Shown piece after piece: positions 7,605-16,730 of a stretch of DNA of 48,031 nt (position 1 is the stretch's first letter; every line of letters begins with the position of its first letter). The notes under the pieces are model-generated. The model was not told the DNA's origin, made no database searches, and saw only the letters and a program-made list of their open reading frames with translations. The stretch lies in assembly GCA_020346325.1 (NCBI GenBank), contig CP070782.1, forward strand, positions 5,605,980 to 5,654,010, written 5' to 3'. A program made the position numbers and the translations under genes. This DNA is from Phycisphaerales bacterium (GTDB lineage Bacteria > Planctomycetota > Phycisphaerae > Sedimentisphaerales > Anaerobacaceae).

Positions 7605-9482
7605 ATGTTGGGGAAGGCCGCAACCGACGCAATACCCGCAACCCAGACTGGACATTTCTACCCGTGCCAAGGCATGGTCGTCTGCCTCTTAATGCTGCTG
7701 GCCGCCCTCGGTCCGACCGCTCACGGACAAGCCGCGACGGACGCCCCTTCCGACGCGGAACGCTACATTGGCATCGAGGAAATCAAGCCCGGCATGGACG
7801 CCTACTGCCTGACCGATTACGGTGAGGCCGGGATCGAGAAATTCGCCCTGAAAGTGGTGGATGTAGTCCGCAATATGGACCCGGGCCACGATGCCATTCT
7901 CGTCATGGGCATCGATGAGCGCTTCCAGCACACCGGTCCCGTGGGTGGGTGCAGTGGTTCGCCCGTCTATATCGACGACCGCCTGGCCGGCGCGCTGGCC
8001 TTCGGCTGGTCGTTCGCAAAGGACCCTCTGTACGGGGTTACCCCGATCAAGGAAATGCTCGAGGTCGGTCGCGTCAATTCGGCGCTGAGTTCACGGCGCG
8101 CGTCATCCCAGGGGGCCTTCACCTTCGACTTTTCCGAACCGATCGATCTGGCGGCCATCAGTGAACAGGTGACCGCCCGCCGGCTTCTCGGGGCCGGATC
8201 GACGAACGGGGCCACGGCTCTGCCCTGCCCGCTGCTGATTTCGGGTTTGTCGACGGAGGCGTCGCAACGGATCGCTCCGCAGTTCGAAGCCATGGGATTC
8301 ATGGCCGTGCCGGGACTGACCGGCAGCGCCCCCGGTGGCCAAGATGAGACGATGGAGTTCAAGCCCGGGGGCACGATTACTCTGCCGCTGGTGACGGGCG
8401 ACATCCGCATGCACGTGCTGGGCACCGTGACGGAGGTGCGCGACGACCGCGTCTACGCCTTTGGCCACAGCTTTCTGGGCTACGGCCCGGTGGACCTGCC
8501 GATGGCCGGCGGCAAGATCTACACCGTCGTCTCGAGCCTCATGCGCTCGTTCAAGCTGGGCACTTCCGGCGACATCATCGGTGCCTTGACGACCGACGAA
8601 TACTCCGCCGTCTCCGGGAAGATCGGGGCCGCGCCAAAGATGATACCTCTGTCCATCCGCGTCGAGCGCTACAACGACCCGTCGGCGCGTATGTACGATT
8701 GCCAGGTCGCCTACAACGATGCGCTGACCGCCCAGCTCGTCCGATCCGCCATTGCCGGAGCGGCGCTGCAACTCGGCGAGCTGCCCCCCGACCACACCAT
8801 CGAGTACGAAGCCACGGTCGATCTGACGGACGGGCAGGCGATTCAGTTCAGCAATGTCTCGACGAGCGCCGGGTTGCTCGAACCGGTCTCCGAGATTACC
8901 GGGTCCCTGGGGTTGCTCATGAACAATCCGTACAATTGCGCCGATATCCAATCGTTGGATTGTACCATTCGCATGCGTCCGGAGAATACGACCGCTCATC
9001 TCTGGTCGGTCGACGTGACCGATCCGAAGGTCAAACCGGGTGAGGATATCGAGATCAACGTCGTCGTCGAATCCTTCCTCCAGGAGAAGAAGCGCTACCG
9101 GATCAAGCTGAATGTGCCGGAGGACGTGGCCGACGGGAAGTATGCGCTGATGCTTTGCGGGAACCGCGAATACGAGCGTTTCCTGGCCAAGACGGTGCCG
9201 CATCGATTCCTGGCGACCAACTACCAGACCCTGATCGAGGCGCTGAACATGGCGTTGAATGTCGACCGGACCAAGCTCTATTGCGTGCTGGTCCTGCCCC
9301 CGGACGGAATCACCCTGGAAAAGGCGGAACTGCCGAACCTGCCCGGGACCAAGGCCGTTATTCTACAGAGTAGCAAGAGAGCGTTGCGCGTGCAGCCGTA
9401 TCCGCATTGGATCGAGAAGTCCGTGGAAACTGGCACCGTGATTGTGGGTAAGGATGCCGTGGCAATTGAAGTCGAGAGGTAA
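7605..9482 (+). CDS. Secreted SpoIVB-type serine peptidase (S55) domain protein
   Basis: Predicted exported protein of 625 residues. A signal sequence (MVVCLLMLLAALGPTAHGQA) sits at residues 24-43; ATG 7605, with GAAAGG 6-12 nt upstream, and ATG 7674 are both possible starts. Residues about 50-150 match the distal block of the S55 peptidase domain: GMDAYCLTDYG, then GPVGGCSGSPVYIDDRLAGA with the presumed nucleophilic serine in SGSP (117-119). A second block near 270-310 (LGTVTEVRDDRVYAFGHSFL) matches the part of SpoIVB that carries the catalytic histidine. SpoIVB cleaves the SpoIVFA regulator in Bacillus sporulation; here that pathway is absent and the substrate is unknown. The C-terminal third is beta-rich, with no recognised domain. 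The next gene is 168 nt downstream in the same direction. Confidence 0.78.
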   Translation: MLGKAATDAIPATQTGHFYPCQGMVVCLLMLLAALGPTAHGQAATDAPSDAERYIGIEEIKPGMDAYCLTDYGEAGIEKFALKVVDVVRNMDPGHDAILVMGIDERFQHTGPVGGCSGSPVYIDDRLAGALAFGWSFAKDPLYGVTPIKEMLEVGRVNSALSSRRASSQGAFTFDFSEPIDLAAISEQVTARRLLGAGSTNGATALPCPLLISGLSTEASQRIAPQFEAMGFMAVPGLTGSAPGGQDETMEFKPGGTITLPLVTGDIRMHVLGTVTEVRDDRVYAFGHSFLGYGPVDLPMAGGKIYTVVSSLMRSFKLGTSGDIIGALTTDEYSAVSGKIGAAPKMIPLSIRVERYNDPSARMYDCQVAYNDALTAQLVRSAIAGAALQLGELPPDHTIEYEATVDLTDGQAIQFSNVSTSAGLLEPVSEITGSLGLLMNNPYNCADIQSLDCTIRMRPENTTAHLWSVDVTDPKVKPGEDIEINVVVESFLQEKKRYRIKLNVPEDVADGKYALMLCGNREYERFLAKTVPHRFLATNYQTLIEALNMALNVDRTKLYCVLVLPPDGITLEKAELPNLPGTKAVILQSSKRALRVQPYPHWIEKSVETGTVIVGKDAVAIEVER

Positions 9483-9650
9483 TCCGGGCTCGACACCGTA
9501 GTGATCTGAAACCGGGAGATCGAGAAATCAGGCCCGGATCTCTTACGACCGGGCTTGAACGCTGTAAGGTGGCGCAAGACGATCTCCACCCAGCGGTCTG
9601 GTTCAGCCGACCGGACGGTTGGGTTCGCAGGCTTAGCATAGGGAGTCAAA

Positions 9651-11936
9651 ATGGGAATGGAATTTCGCGGTTCGAATCGACTGCGGGGGGCGGTACTGAT
9701 CCTGATGGTCGTCCTGCTCGCCGGCCCGACGGGGGCGGTCACCAGCAAAATCACGCGGCAATCCAGCGGTAAGGATCTGCTCCAGGGCAAGACAGAAGGG
9801 GTCGTGATCAGTTCCCGCGGAACCATCCAGCTCGGCCGCGCGTCGAAAGCGCTGGCCACGGACTTCGATGACGTCTGGTCGGTCAACAGCATCGTCGTCA
9901 GCGGGGGCACGATCTACATCGGGACCAGCCCGAACGGCAGCATCTACAAGTACCGTCTGGGCGCGCTGACGAAGATCTACCCGGTCGAAAACAAAAGCGG
10001 ACCGGACCCGTCGACGACGCTGACCAACCCTCAGAGCGACACGGCCGACAAGGAGGAAGGCGAAGAGGTCGAAAGCGACGAACTGTTCTCCAACGAACAC
10101 ATCTTTGCCATGGGCGTCGACGTGGCCGAACGACTCCTGGTCGGCATCAGTGGTGAGAACTGCCGCTTGAGTCGATACGCCACCGGTAAGATGGAAACCA
10201 TTTTCGAGCCGGACGATGCCACGTACATCTTCGCGATCGAAACCGATAACGTCGGCAACATCTACCTGGGGACCGGTCCGGAAGGAAAAATCTACGTCCT
10301 CGACCCGTCGGGCAAAGTAGCCCAACTCGTCTACGACAGCCCGGACAAGAACATCCTGTCGATCGCGGCCGGCCAGGACGGCTTCGTCTACGCCGGCAGC
10401 GACACGCGCGGGCTCGTGTACAAGATCAACCCACGCAACAAGACGGCCACGGTCCTCTACGACAGCGACGAGCCCGAGATCAGCGCCCTGCTCTTTGCCG
10501 GCGGTGCCCCCTCGGAAACCGGGAACCTGTTCGCCGCAGCGACATCGGCGAAAGTCGTGCAGACCGAGCGCAAGTTTGCGGCCGACCAGGAGCTTGCCGG
10601 ACGGCCCGAACCCAAGGAAGACGGTGACAAGGGTCAGGCCGAGAGTGAAGGCGGCTTGCAGCTCAAGATCGCCAATACCAAGAAGGAGCCCGCCAAGAAA
10701 ACCGCGTCGCGCTCCGGACCCGTGGCTCGGGGTTCCAAACCGGGAAGCGCCAGCTACATCTACCGCATCGCCAAGCAGGGATACGTCACGGAGGTCTTCA
10801 GTGAGCCGGCTGTCCTGCTGTGCCTGGCCGAGCAAGAGGGCAGCATTCTGGTGGGGACCGGCAACGACGCCCGGTTGTTTGCCGTCGATCCGGATGCAGA
10901 GCGTCAGACGATCATCTATGAGGATGAGCAGGCCGCCCAGATTGCCTCGGTGCAGACGAGCGGCCCGGATGTCTACGTCGGCACTGCCAACCCGGCCAAA
11001 CTCGTCCAGCTTTCGGCCGACTACGCGGCCAAAGGAACCTACATCTCCGATCTCATCGACGCCGGCCAGCCCGCCCGCTGGGGCAAGCTCCAAATCGACG
11101 CCGACATCCCGCGCGACTGCAAGGTCATGGTCGCCTCGCGCAGCGGCAATGTCAAAGACGTCAACGATCCCACTTTCTCCGACTGGACCGAGGCCGTTGA
11201 GATCATCGAGCCCATCCAGTTGCGCTGCCCGCTGGGTCGGTTCTGCCAGTACAAGCTCACGCTGGTCACCGAGGACGGGGGCAAGACCCCTCTGATTCGT
11301 GAGATCGCGGTCGCCAGCACGGTGCCCAACCTGGCCCCGAAAGTCGAGTCGATCAACGCCAGCCGCCTGAGCAGTGCGGGCAAAGAGGGCTTCTACAAGA
11401 TCAGCTATAAGGCCAAAGACGAAAACGAGGACACCCTGATCTACCGGGTCGATTTCCGCAAGATCGGCCGGGCCAATTGGATCGAGTTGAAGGACGAACT
11501 CGAAGAAGACAGCTATGAATGGGATGGCAGGACCGTCGAGGATGGTCGGTACGAGATCCGGGTGGTCGCCAGCGACGAGCGCAGCAACAGCACGGCGACC
11601 AAACTGACGGGGAGCCGGATCAGCGATCCCATCGTGGTCGACAACACCGGACCGGTCATTCGCAAATATGCCGTCGAGAAAAACGGCAAGGCTGCGACAC
11701 TTAAGCTCCAGATCACCGACGAACTCAGTGCGATCGGCAAACTGGAGTACACGATCGACAGTAATGCCCAATGGAGGAGCACTCTGCCCGACGACCTCGT
11801 CTTCGATACAACCGAGGAGAGCTTCACCATTCTTACCGAGGAACTGGAACCCGGAGAACACATTCTCACCGTCCGGATCAAGGACGACGTGGGCAACACG
11901 ACCTACAAGACATTTGAACTGAGCGTGTTGGGATAG
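9651..11936 (+). CDS. Exported beta-propeller protein with C-terminal Ig/Fn3-like domain
   Basis: Function is not recognised. The 761-residue product has a signal peptide (GAVLILMVVLLAGPTGAVTS). Repeated blade-like units of the form xIYIGTSPNGSIYKY, IYLGTGPEGKIYVLDPSGK, VYAGSDTRGLVYKINPRNK, ILVGTGNDARLFAVDPDAE and VYVGTANPAKLVQLS span residues about 80-460, indicating a WD40/PQQ-like propeller. A charged insert rich in Lys and Glu (about 310-365) interrupts it. Residues about 570-761 are beta-rich: a YRVDFRKIGRANWIEL-type Fn3-like module, then a segment ending EHILTVRIKDDVGNTTYKTF. GGGAG lies 5 nt before ATG 9651. The gene is probably cotranscribed with the S55 peptidase gene, so the two exported proteins may act together. 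Confidence 0.72.
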   Translation: MGMEFRGSNRLRGAVLILMVVLLAGPTGAVTSKITRQSSGKDLLQGKTEGVVISSRGTIQLGRASKALATDFDDVWSVNSIVVSGGTIYIGTSPNGSIYKYRLGALTKIYPVENKSGPDPSTTLTNPQSDTADKEEGEEVESDELFSNEHIFAMGVDVAERLLVGISGENCRLSRYATGKMETIFEPDDATYIFAIETDNVGNIYLGTGPEGKIYVLDPSGKVAQLVYDSPDKNILSIAAGQDGFVYAGSDTRGLVYKINPRNKTATVLYDSDEPEISALLFAGGAPSETGNLFAAATSAKVVQTERKFAADQELAGRPEPKEDGDKGQAESEGGLQLKIANTKKEPAKKTASRSGPVARGSKPGSASYIYRIAKQGYVTEVFSEPAVLLCLAEQEGSILVGTGNDARLFAVDPDAERQTIIYEDEQAAQIASVQTSGPDVYVGTANPAKLVQLSADYAAKGTYISDLIDAGQPARWGKLQIDADIPRDCKVMVASRSGNVKDVNDPTFSDWTEAVEIIEPIQLRCPLGRFCQYKLTLVTEDGGKTPLIREIAVASTVPNLAPKVESINASRLSSAGKEGFYKISYKAKDENEDTLIYRVDFRKIGRANWIELKDELEEDSYEWDGRTVEDGRYEIRVVASDERSNSTATKLTGSRISDPIVVDNTGPVIRKYAVEKNGKAATLKLQITDELSAIGKLEYTIDSNAQWRSTLPDDLVFDTTEESFTILTEELEPGEHILTVRIKDDVGNTTYKTFELSVLG

Positions 11937-11956
11937 TCCCCGGACCCCGCGGACCT

Positions 11957-12829
11957 TTGGCCACCGTGCGATCGATCGAATTCGAACAGATCAGCAAGAC
12001 CGTTGAGTCGCTGTGCATCGCAGCCTGTTATGAGTTGCCCGAAGATGTGCGGCAGGCGCTCGAACGCGCCGCCGAGAGCGAGTCCCATCCCGGGGCGTCG
12101 CGGATCCTGCGCCAGTTGATCGACAATGCCGATATCGCCGCCCGCGACCGTATTCCGCTCTGCCAGGATACCGGGCTGGCGGTCGTCTTCGTCGAGCAAG
12201 GCGCCGAGGTTACGATCACGGCCGCCAACCACGCTGGTCCTGTCACTCTCGTCGAAGCCATCAACGCCGGTGTCCGCGCCGGCTACGAGCAGGGCTATTT
12301 GCGCAAGAGCGTGGTGGCCGATCCTCTGGACGGCCGGGTCAATACCCAGACCAACACGCCGGCCGTCGTTCATCACACGGTGGTCCCCGGTGACACCTTG
12401 AAGATGACCGTCATGGCCAAGGGGGGCGGTTGCGAGAACAAAAGCCAGTTTCGCATGTTCATCCCGACCGCCGAACCGGCGAAGGTCAAGGCCTGGATCG
12501 TCCAGGTCGTCAAGGAAGCGGGAGCCAATGCCTGCCCGCCCTTCGTCGTCGGTGTGGGAATCGGGGGCAACTTCGAGCTCAGCTGTCTGCTCAGCAAGCG
12601 CGCCCTGCTGCGGCCCCTGACCGAGCCCAACGCAGACGCGTTCTATGCTGAGATGGAGGAGGAATTATGCAGTGAGATAAACGCCCTGGGTATCGGACCC
12701 CAGGGACTTGGTGGCGATACCACCGCACTGGCCGTCCGGATCGAGACCGCTCCCTGCCATATCGCCTCGCTGCCGATAGCGGTCAACATCGAGTGCCACA
12801 GCCATCGGCACAAGACCGCTGTGCTGTAG
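11957..12829 (+). CDS. Class I fumarate hydratase (or tartrate dehydratase) alpha subunit
   Basis: The N-terminal catalytic unit of the two-subunit, [4Fe-4S]-dependent fumarase/L-tartrate dehydratase family; 290 residues as expected for a split alpha subunit. The three cluster cysteines are visible in CQDTGLAVVF, GGGCENKSQF and CPPFVVGVG. GGGxxNKS and GIGPQGLGGDTTAL, which is also conserved, line the active site. The start is taken at TTG 11957; GTG 11966 is an alternative. In most genomes with split subunits the beta gene follows immediately, but here the next gene lies on the opposite strand 18 nt away, so the beta subunit must be elsewhere or absent. Fumarase versus tartrate dehydratase cannot be decided from alpha alone. 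Confidence 0.88.
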   Translation: MATVRSIEFEQISKTVESLCIAACYELPEDVRQALERAAESESHPGASRILRQLIDNADIAARDRIPLCQDTGLAVVFVEQGAEVTITAANHAGPVTLVEAINAGVRAGYEQGYLRKSVVADPLDGRVNTQTNTPAVVHHTVVPGDTLKMTVMAKGGGCENKSQFRMFIPTAEPAKVKAWIVQVVKEAGANACPPFVVGVGIGGNFELSCLLSKRALLRPLTEPNADAFYAEMEEELCSEINALGIGPQGLGGDTTALAVRIETAPCHIASLPIAVNIECHSHRHKTAVL

Positions 12830-12847
12830 GCGCCACGATCGCTTCAA

Positions 12848-13645
12848 TCAGTCGCCCTTGAAATGGGCCATCCAGGGCGCCTCGCTCTCCCAAACAGGCG
12901 GCAACTCATTGATGTTGAATCGCTTGCTCCATTTCTGGCGCCAGAGGGACTTGAGCCAAACCTTCCGGACCGAGAAGTCCAGGTAGACCGCATTGATCGC
13001 CTGGCTGTGCCGATCCATCACGAAACGGTGCATCGAATCGGCATCGCCCGACCAGTGTTCGCCCTCCTGGCTCGGAGGCGTATCGGTGTTGTCGGGCCAA
13101 CCGCACCAGAAGACACAGTCCAGGAACAAGGGGATCTGCGAAGCCCCCTTGATGTTGGGTGATTTCCAGAAGAATTCCTTGGGCTTGCCGTAGAGCACGT
13201 CTTCGCCGCATACGTAGACCCAGCCATTGACGCCGTAGCTGCCCCACGTGCCCGCCGGGCGACCGTTGCTCTCGCTGAGCCGGCCCCACGACGTTTCGAA
13301 ATTGCCGGCAATGGCGTCAAACGCCGAAGCCCCGGGCGGGTATTGCTCGTAAGCAATCTTCTTGGCCACCGGGCAGGTGCGGAACTTGTCGTCCTTGTAG
13401 TAGTAATCGAACAGTACGTCGACCCAGCGTCCGCTGCCGGACATACGTGTGGGAAACATACCGTTGTTGTCGTCGCAGTACATGTGCCAGATCGTACCCC
13501 ACTGCTTGAGGTTCGACTGGCACACCACACCGCGCGCCTGGTGGCGCACGCGTGACAGGGCCGGCATCAGGATTCCCATCAATAGTGCGATGATCGCGAT
13601 GACCACGAGCAGTTCGATAAGGGTAAACGCCTTGCCTCTGTCCAT
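12848..13645 (-). CDS. Prepilin-type N-terminal cleavage/methylation domain protein (pseudopilin-like), copy 1
   Basis: A secreted or surface protein with a class III signal: [20 protein letters not shown], cleaved after Gly/Ala before F-T-L-I-E by prepilin peptidase, then a long hydrophobic helix. The mature part has [20 protein letters not shown], the Cys-Asn-Leu-Lys-Gln motif typical of planctomycete type II secretion G-like proteins. Near the C-terminus [18 protein letters not shown] has a His-X9-Asp-Phe pattern, followed by LKSLWRQKW, a tail shared with copy 3. ATG 13645 is preferred over the longer frame because the leader motif begins there and AGAGGGG lies about 9 nt upstream. It converges on the fumarase gene, 18 nt away. 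Its role (pseudopilin, sheath or substrate) is unknown. Confidence 0.85.
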   Translation of the reverse strand: MDRGKAFTLIELLVVIAIIALLMGILMPALSRVRHQARGVVCQSNLKQWGTIWHMYCDDNNGMFPTRMSGSGRWVDVLFDYYYKDDKFRTCPVAKKIAYEQYPPGASAFDAIAGNFETSWGRLSESNGRPAGTWGSYGVNGWVYVCGEDVLYGKPKEFFWKSPNIKGASQIPLFLDCVFWCGWPDNTDTPPSQEGEHWSGDADSMHRFVMDRHSQAINAVYLDFSVRKVWLKSLWRQKWSKRFNINELPPVWESEAPWMAHFKGD

Positions 13646-13746
13646 GAAAGTACGCCCCTCTAGAGATCTATCAGCCCAGAACGCCGAACCATCGGCACTC
13701 CGACCTGCCTCCACACATCTCTTATTCACTTCAACTCAATCGCCGT

Positions 13747-14568
13747 CTAGTAGCGCAACGCGGTCTCCTTTGTTCCCCAAACGGCTATCGAGGACCAGAC
13801 CAAATCCTCGTTGTCGTTTTGGGTCTGGGAAAACGCGCCGGGCGGTATCCGTTTACCAAACTCGATCGTGCGCTTATCTTTCCACTTGTGATACTCGGAA
13901 TGACCGTCGGCAAAGGAGAAATTGGTCCCGTCACCATGACGCACCGGTGGGGGGTCCCACCATGTCCACTGATTCGTGTACACGGTCCATCCCCCGAGGG
14001 CCGAAGGACAGGTCCCACCATCGTCGAGGAAGACCGCTCGAAACGCCGGCTCCTTGATCGCCATGCGCCGTTTGATGATGGTCGCCCCCATGTCGGGCCA
14101 GTCCTTGCAGTTCATCGAATCGACAATCGAATACGTGCGGACCGGCGGGCTCGTCTGGTTATAGTGGTCCATTATCTTGCGCTCGACGTTCGGGCACTTG
14201 TAGAGCTTCAGGTCCTTGACGAACGGCCAAAGCGCGCCGTCCTTGATCGCCTGCTCGCGCTGTTCCTTGGTCATACCACTGGTCCAGTCCGTTTGGACCC
14301 AGTACTCCCCGTTGGTGCTGCGCCGTCCATACTCGCCCGAATCGCCGTTGACGAGCTTGTCGTCGTTGTCGTCGGCGTACATGATCCAGGCCAACGTCAA
14401 CTGCTTGAGATTGCTCAGGCAGGTCGCCCGCTTACCTTGCTCGCGCACGCGGTTCAGGGCCGGCATGAGAATCCCCATCAACACCGCGATGATCGCGATC
14501 ACCACCAGCAGTTCTATGAGCGTAAAGCCCTTCGATGCCTGCCCTCTATCGCCCCGTATCTGTCGCAT
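13747..14568 (-). CDS. Prepilin-type N-terminal cleavage/methylation domain protein, copy 2 (H-X9-DG type)
   Basis: 273 residues beginning [20 protein letters not shown]. The class III leader is followed by the hydrophobic [18 protein letters not shown] helix and the [13 protein letters not shown] motif. The C-terminal part contains [18 protein letters not shown], in which His is followed nine residues later by Asp-Gly. This H-X9-DG signature is common in the very numerous prepilin-like proteins of Planctomycetota. The start ATG 14568 has GGGAGG 10 nt upstream; ATG 14586 lies inside that Shine-Dalgarno sequence and is unlikely. It is the middle of three tandem paralogues, about 100 nt from each neighbour. 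It shares the N-terminal half with copies 1 and 3 but not their tail. Confidence 0.85.
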   Translation of the reverse strand: MRQIRGDRGQASKGFTLIELLVVIAIIAVLMGILMPALNRVREQGKRATCLSNLKQLTLAWIMYADDNDDKLVNGDSGEYGRRSTNGEYWVQTDWTSGMTKEQREQAIKDGALWPFVKDLKLYKCPNVERKIMDHYNQTSPPVRTYSIVDSMNCKDWPDMGATIIKRRMAIKEPAFRAVFLDDGGTCPSALGGWTVYTNQWTWWDPPPVRHGDGTNFSFADGHSEYHKWKDKRTIEFGKRIPPGAFSQTQNDNEDLVWSSIAVWGTKETALRY

Positions 14569-14667
14569 GATGTCGTTGCCTCCCATTTGCAAAGAAACAC
14601 CTGACCCGTTCACACGAAAACGGCCACCCCTTTCCGGCCAGCCGCTCTGTGTTCTTCTGATTTCTTC

Positions 14668-15498
14668 CTAGTAGTCCTTGAATCGCCTTATCCAGTCGGG
14701 CCAATCTGAGGCCTGCACGCCTCCGGCCAGGGTATAGATGCCCCCCGTATTGTATCTCTTGTGCCATTTGAGCGTCCAAAGCTCCTTGAGCCCCACTTTG
14801 CGCGCCGAGAAATCGCAGAAGGATACGTTTTCGAACCCGTTATGTCGGTTAATACAGGTGCGGCCCATGTGGTTGGCGCTCCATGCCGCTAACTCGTCGG
14901 TGGCAGGCGCCTCCGTGTCCTGGGGCCACAGGTCGAAACGCAGCGCCTCTGACATCAGCGGAATGTTTCCCGCACCTCTGACCTGAGGGGTTCTAAAGAA
15001 ATTCGCCACTTGGATACCATTTTCAAAAGTCGCGGGAGCGTTGGGTTGCGGGTCCAGCAGATAGGAGTTGAGGCCATAGCTGCCTGCGACACCGTCTGGA
15101 TTCAACTGAGCGATGCCGCCGTTGCTTCTCGTGAAGATGCCCCAGGCCGTGAAGATGCTGAACTTGTTGTTCAGGGTACCGAACTCGTCTCGATAAGTCG
15201 AAGTCGTCTTGGGGCAGAACCAGAGATCATTTTGCTTATAGCTCTCGAGTCTGTCCTCCAACCGTGGAAGCCACCAGTAAAGCCCGCTGTTGGTTAGCCC
15301 GCTGAAGAACTTCCCGTTGTTCTCCTGGAGATACATAGCGTAGATCAGGTTCCACTGCTTCAGATTCGCCAGGCAACCCACCATCTTGGCTTGCTCTTTG
15401 ACCTTTCGCAGGGCAGGCATGAGAATTGCAAGCAGGATGGCGATGATCGCAATCACCACCAGAAGTTCGATCAACGTGAAACCACGTCTCTTGATCAT
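14668..15498 (-). CDS. Prepilin-type N-terminal cleavage/methylation domain protein, copy 3
   Basis: 276 residues starting [20 protein letters not shown], a short leader that fits prepilin peptidase cleavage after RRG. It then has [20 protein letters not shown]. The C-terminal region contains [20 protein letters not shown], again His-X9-Asp-Phe, followed by [14 protein letters not shown], clearly related to the tail of copy 1. GAAGGAG lies about 9 nt before ATG 15498. A near-consensus promoter is 130 nt upstream, so this is probably the first gene of a three-gene leftward unit. Conserved Cys and Trp residues suggest a disulfide-stabilised globular domain. The cargo or pilus role is not known. 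Confidence 0.86.
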   Translation of the reverse strand: MIKRRGFTLIELLVVIAIIAILLAILMPALRKVKEQAKMVGCLANLKQWNLIYAMYLQENNGKFFSGLTNSGLYWWLPRLEDRLESYKQNDLWFCPKTTSTYRDEFGTLNNKFSIFTAWGIFTRSNGGIAQLNPDGVAGSYGLNSYLLDPQPNAPATFENGIQVANFFRTPQVRGAGNIPLMSEALRFDLWPQDTEAPATDELAAWSANHMGRTCINRHNGFENVSFCDFSARKVGLKELWTLKWHKRYNTGGIYTLAGGVQASDWPDWIRRFKDY

Positions 15499-15805
15499 TG
15501 TCTGTACTCCTTCAACGAGAAATGCGACAAACCGACCATACACCGGACTAGAGATTCCCCGGAGACGCAATCTGTTCCGCGAAATTCCCGACCTTCTATG
15601 GGCACAGAGCGCCGGCACACACGAGAATCATTATAACAGCGCTCTAAGAGGGGTGCAAACCCAAAACGCACAGACCCCCTAAGTTCCCTGGAATGAACAA
15701 GTTGCGCAAAGATTCCGTTTTGAATTTCCCAGCTCGACCGCGTGACATAACCCCGGTTTCGGCGCCGAGAACTCCCGCGGGCCGCTTTGCCGAACGAAGA
15801 CGGCC
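15499..15805. other. Intergenic region between prepilin copy 3 and rsmA
   Basis: No gene is supported here. It holds the leftward promoter at 15630-15658 and the roughly 125-nt untranslated leader of the prepilin operon. Between 15660 and 15805, downstream of the rsmA stop, no hairpin followed by a T-tract was found. Confidence 0.6.
15630..15658 (-). promoter_or_regulatory. Near-consensus sigma-70 promoter for the prepilin operon
   Basis: On the minus strand: -35 TTGCAC (15658-15653), 17-nt spacer, -10 TATAAT (15635-15630). The -10 is a perfect match. Predicted start near 15623, giving a leader of about 125 nt before ATG 15498. This is one of the strongest promoters in the window, suggesting high expression of the prepilin-like proteins. 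Confidence 0.75.
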
Positions 15806-16696
15806 TCAGCGGCCGGCCTCGTCGCGGCCGCAGAGGTTCGCCAACGCCACGTACTGAGCGGGCGAAAGGGCCTCAGGCCGCCGGCATGGGTCAATCCCGC
15901 AACGCTCAAAGCGTCTCATCCATTGATCCCGGTTGCCCAGCGCCTCCGGCGCGTGCTTGACACACGCGCGCAGCATCTTGCGACGATGGCCCATGAACAG
16001 ACCCACCACCTCACTGAACCGCTCCATCTGATCGATCCGCCGGGACTTGGCCTGGTCCCGGACGACACGCACCACTGCCGAGTCGACCGCGGGCGGGGGC
16101 CAGAAGACGCTCGGCTTGAGCACGCGCAATGTCTGGACTTGTCCGGTCGCCCCCAGGAAGACGCTCAGCGTCCCATAATGCTTGCCGTGCGGCCCGGCCT
16201 CCATGCGGTCGGCCACCTCCTTCTGGACTGTGACGACCATCGTCTCGGTCAGCAGCGGCCCCTTCACCAGGTTCACCATCAGCGGGGAGGCGACGTCATA
16301 CGGGAGGTTCGCAACCAGCAAGAGACGTCCGCGCGCTTGCTCGCGCGCCCGGTCAATCGCCTCGATCACGACCGGATTCAGCACGCCTTTGCTCGACAGG
16401 GCATCGGCCTCGACCAATTCGACGTTGTCACAGTCGACCAACTGCGAACGGGCCAGGCCGGCGAGAACTGAATCGATCTCCACGCTCACGACCCGACCGG
16501 CCCGCTGTGCCAACGCCTGCGTCAACGAGCCGGTCCCACAGCCGACTTCCAGTACGACGTCTTGAGGCCCGATGTCCGCCGCCTCGACCACCAGACGCAA
16601 CAGGTTCAGATCGACCAGGAAATGCTGGCCGAACTTTCGCCTGGGGGCGACACCGACCGAGGCGAGGAGTTCACGGATTTGATTCTTTGTCTGCAT
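15806..16696 (-). CDS. rsmA: 16S rRNA A1518/A1519 dimethyltransferase
   Basis: RsmA (KsgA) dimethylates two adjacent adenosines in the 3' terminal loop of 16S rRNA using SAM, late in 30S assembly. The family N-terminus is clear: RKFGQHFLVDLNLLRLVV. Motif I is VLEVGCGTGSLTQALA, motif II VSVEID, and the catalytic motif IV is NLPYDVASPL. The C-terminal helical domain includes FMGHRRKMLRACVK, which contacts rRNA. Length (296 residues) is slightly above average because of an insertion near residue 110 (VLNPVVIEAIDRAREQ). The gene starts at ATG 16696, 34 nt after pdxA, in the order ribE-pdxA-rsmA; the pdxA-ksgA pairing is also seen in E. coli. Confidence 0.95.
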   Translation of the reverse strand: MQTKNQIRELLASVGVAPRRKFGQHFLVDLNLLRLVVEAADIGPQDVVLEVGCGTGSLTQALAQRAGRVVSVEIDSVLAGLARSQLVDCDNVELVEADALSSKGVLNPVVIEAIDRAREQARGRLLLVANLPYDVASPLMVNLVKGPLLTETMVVTVQKEVADRMEAGPHGKHYGTLSVFLGATGQVQTLRVLKPSVFWPPPAVDSAVVRVVRDQAKSRRIDQMERFSEVVGLFMGHRRKMLRACVKHAPEALGNRDQWMRRFERCGIDPCRRPEALSPAQYVALANLCGRDEAGR

Positions 16697-16730
16697 CGTG
16701 TGTGAATAAGTCCTATTGGACCTATAGGAC

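Noticed and set aside
9633-11861. 742-codon minus-strand frame across the propeller gene
   Set aside because: The plus-strand frame has a signal peptide, repeats and a ribosome site; the antisense frame has none.
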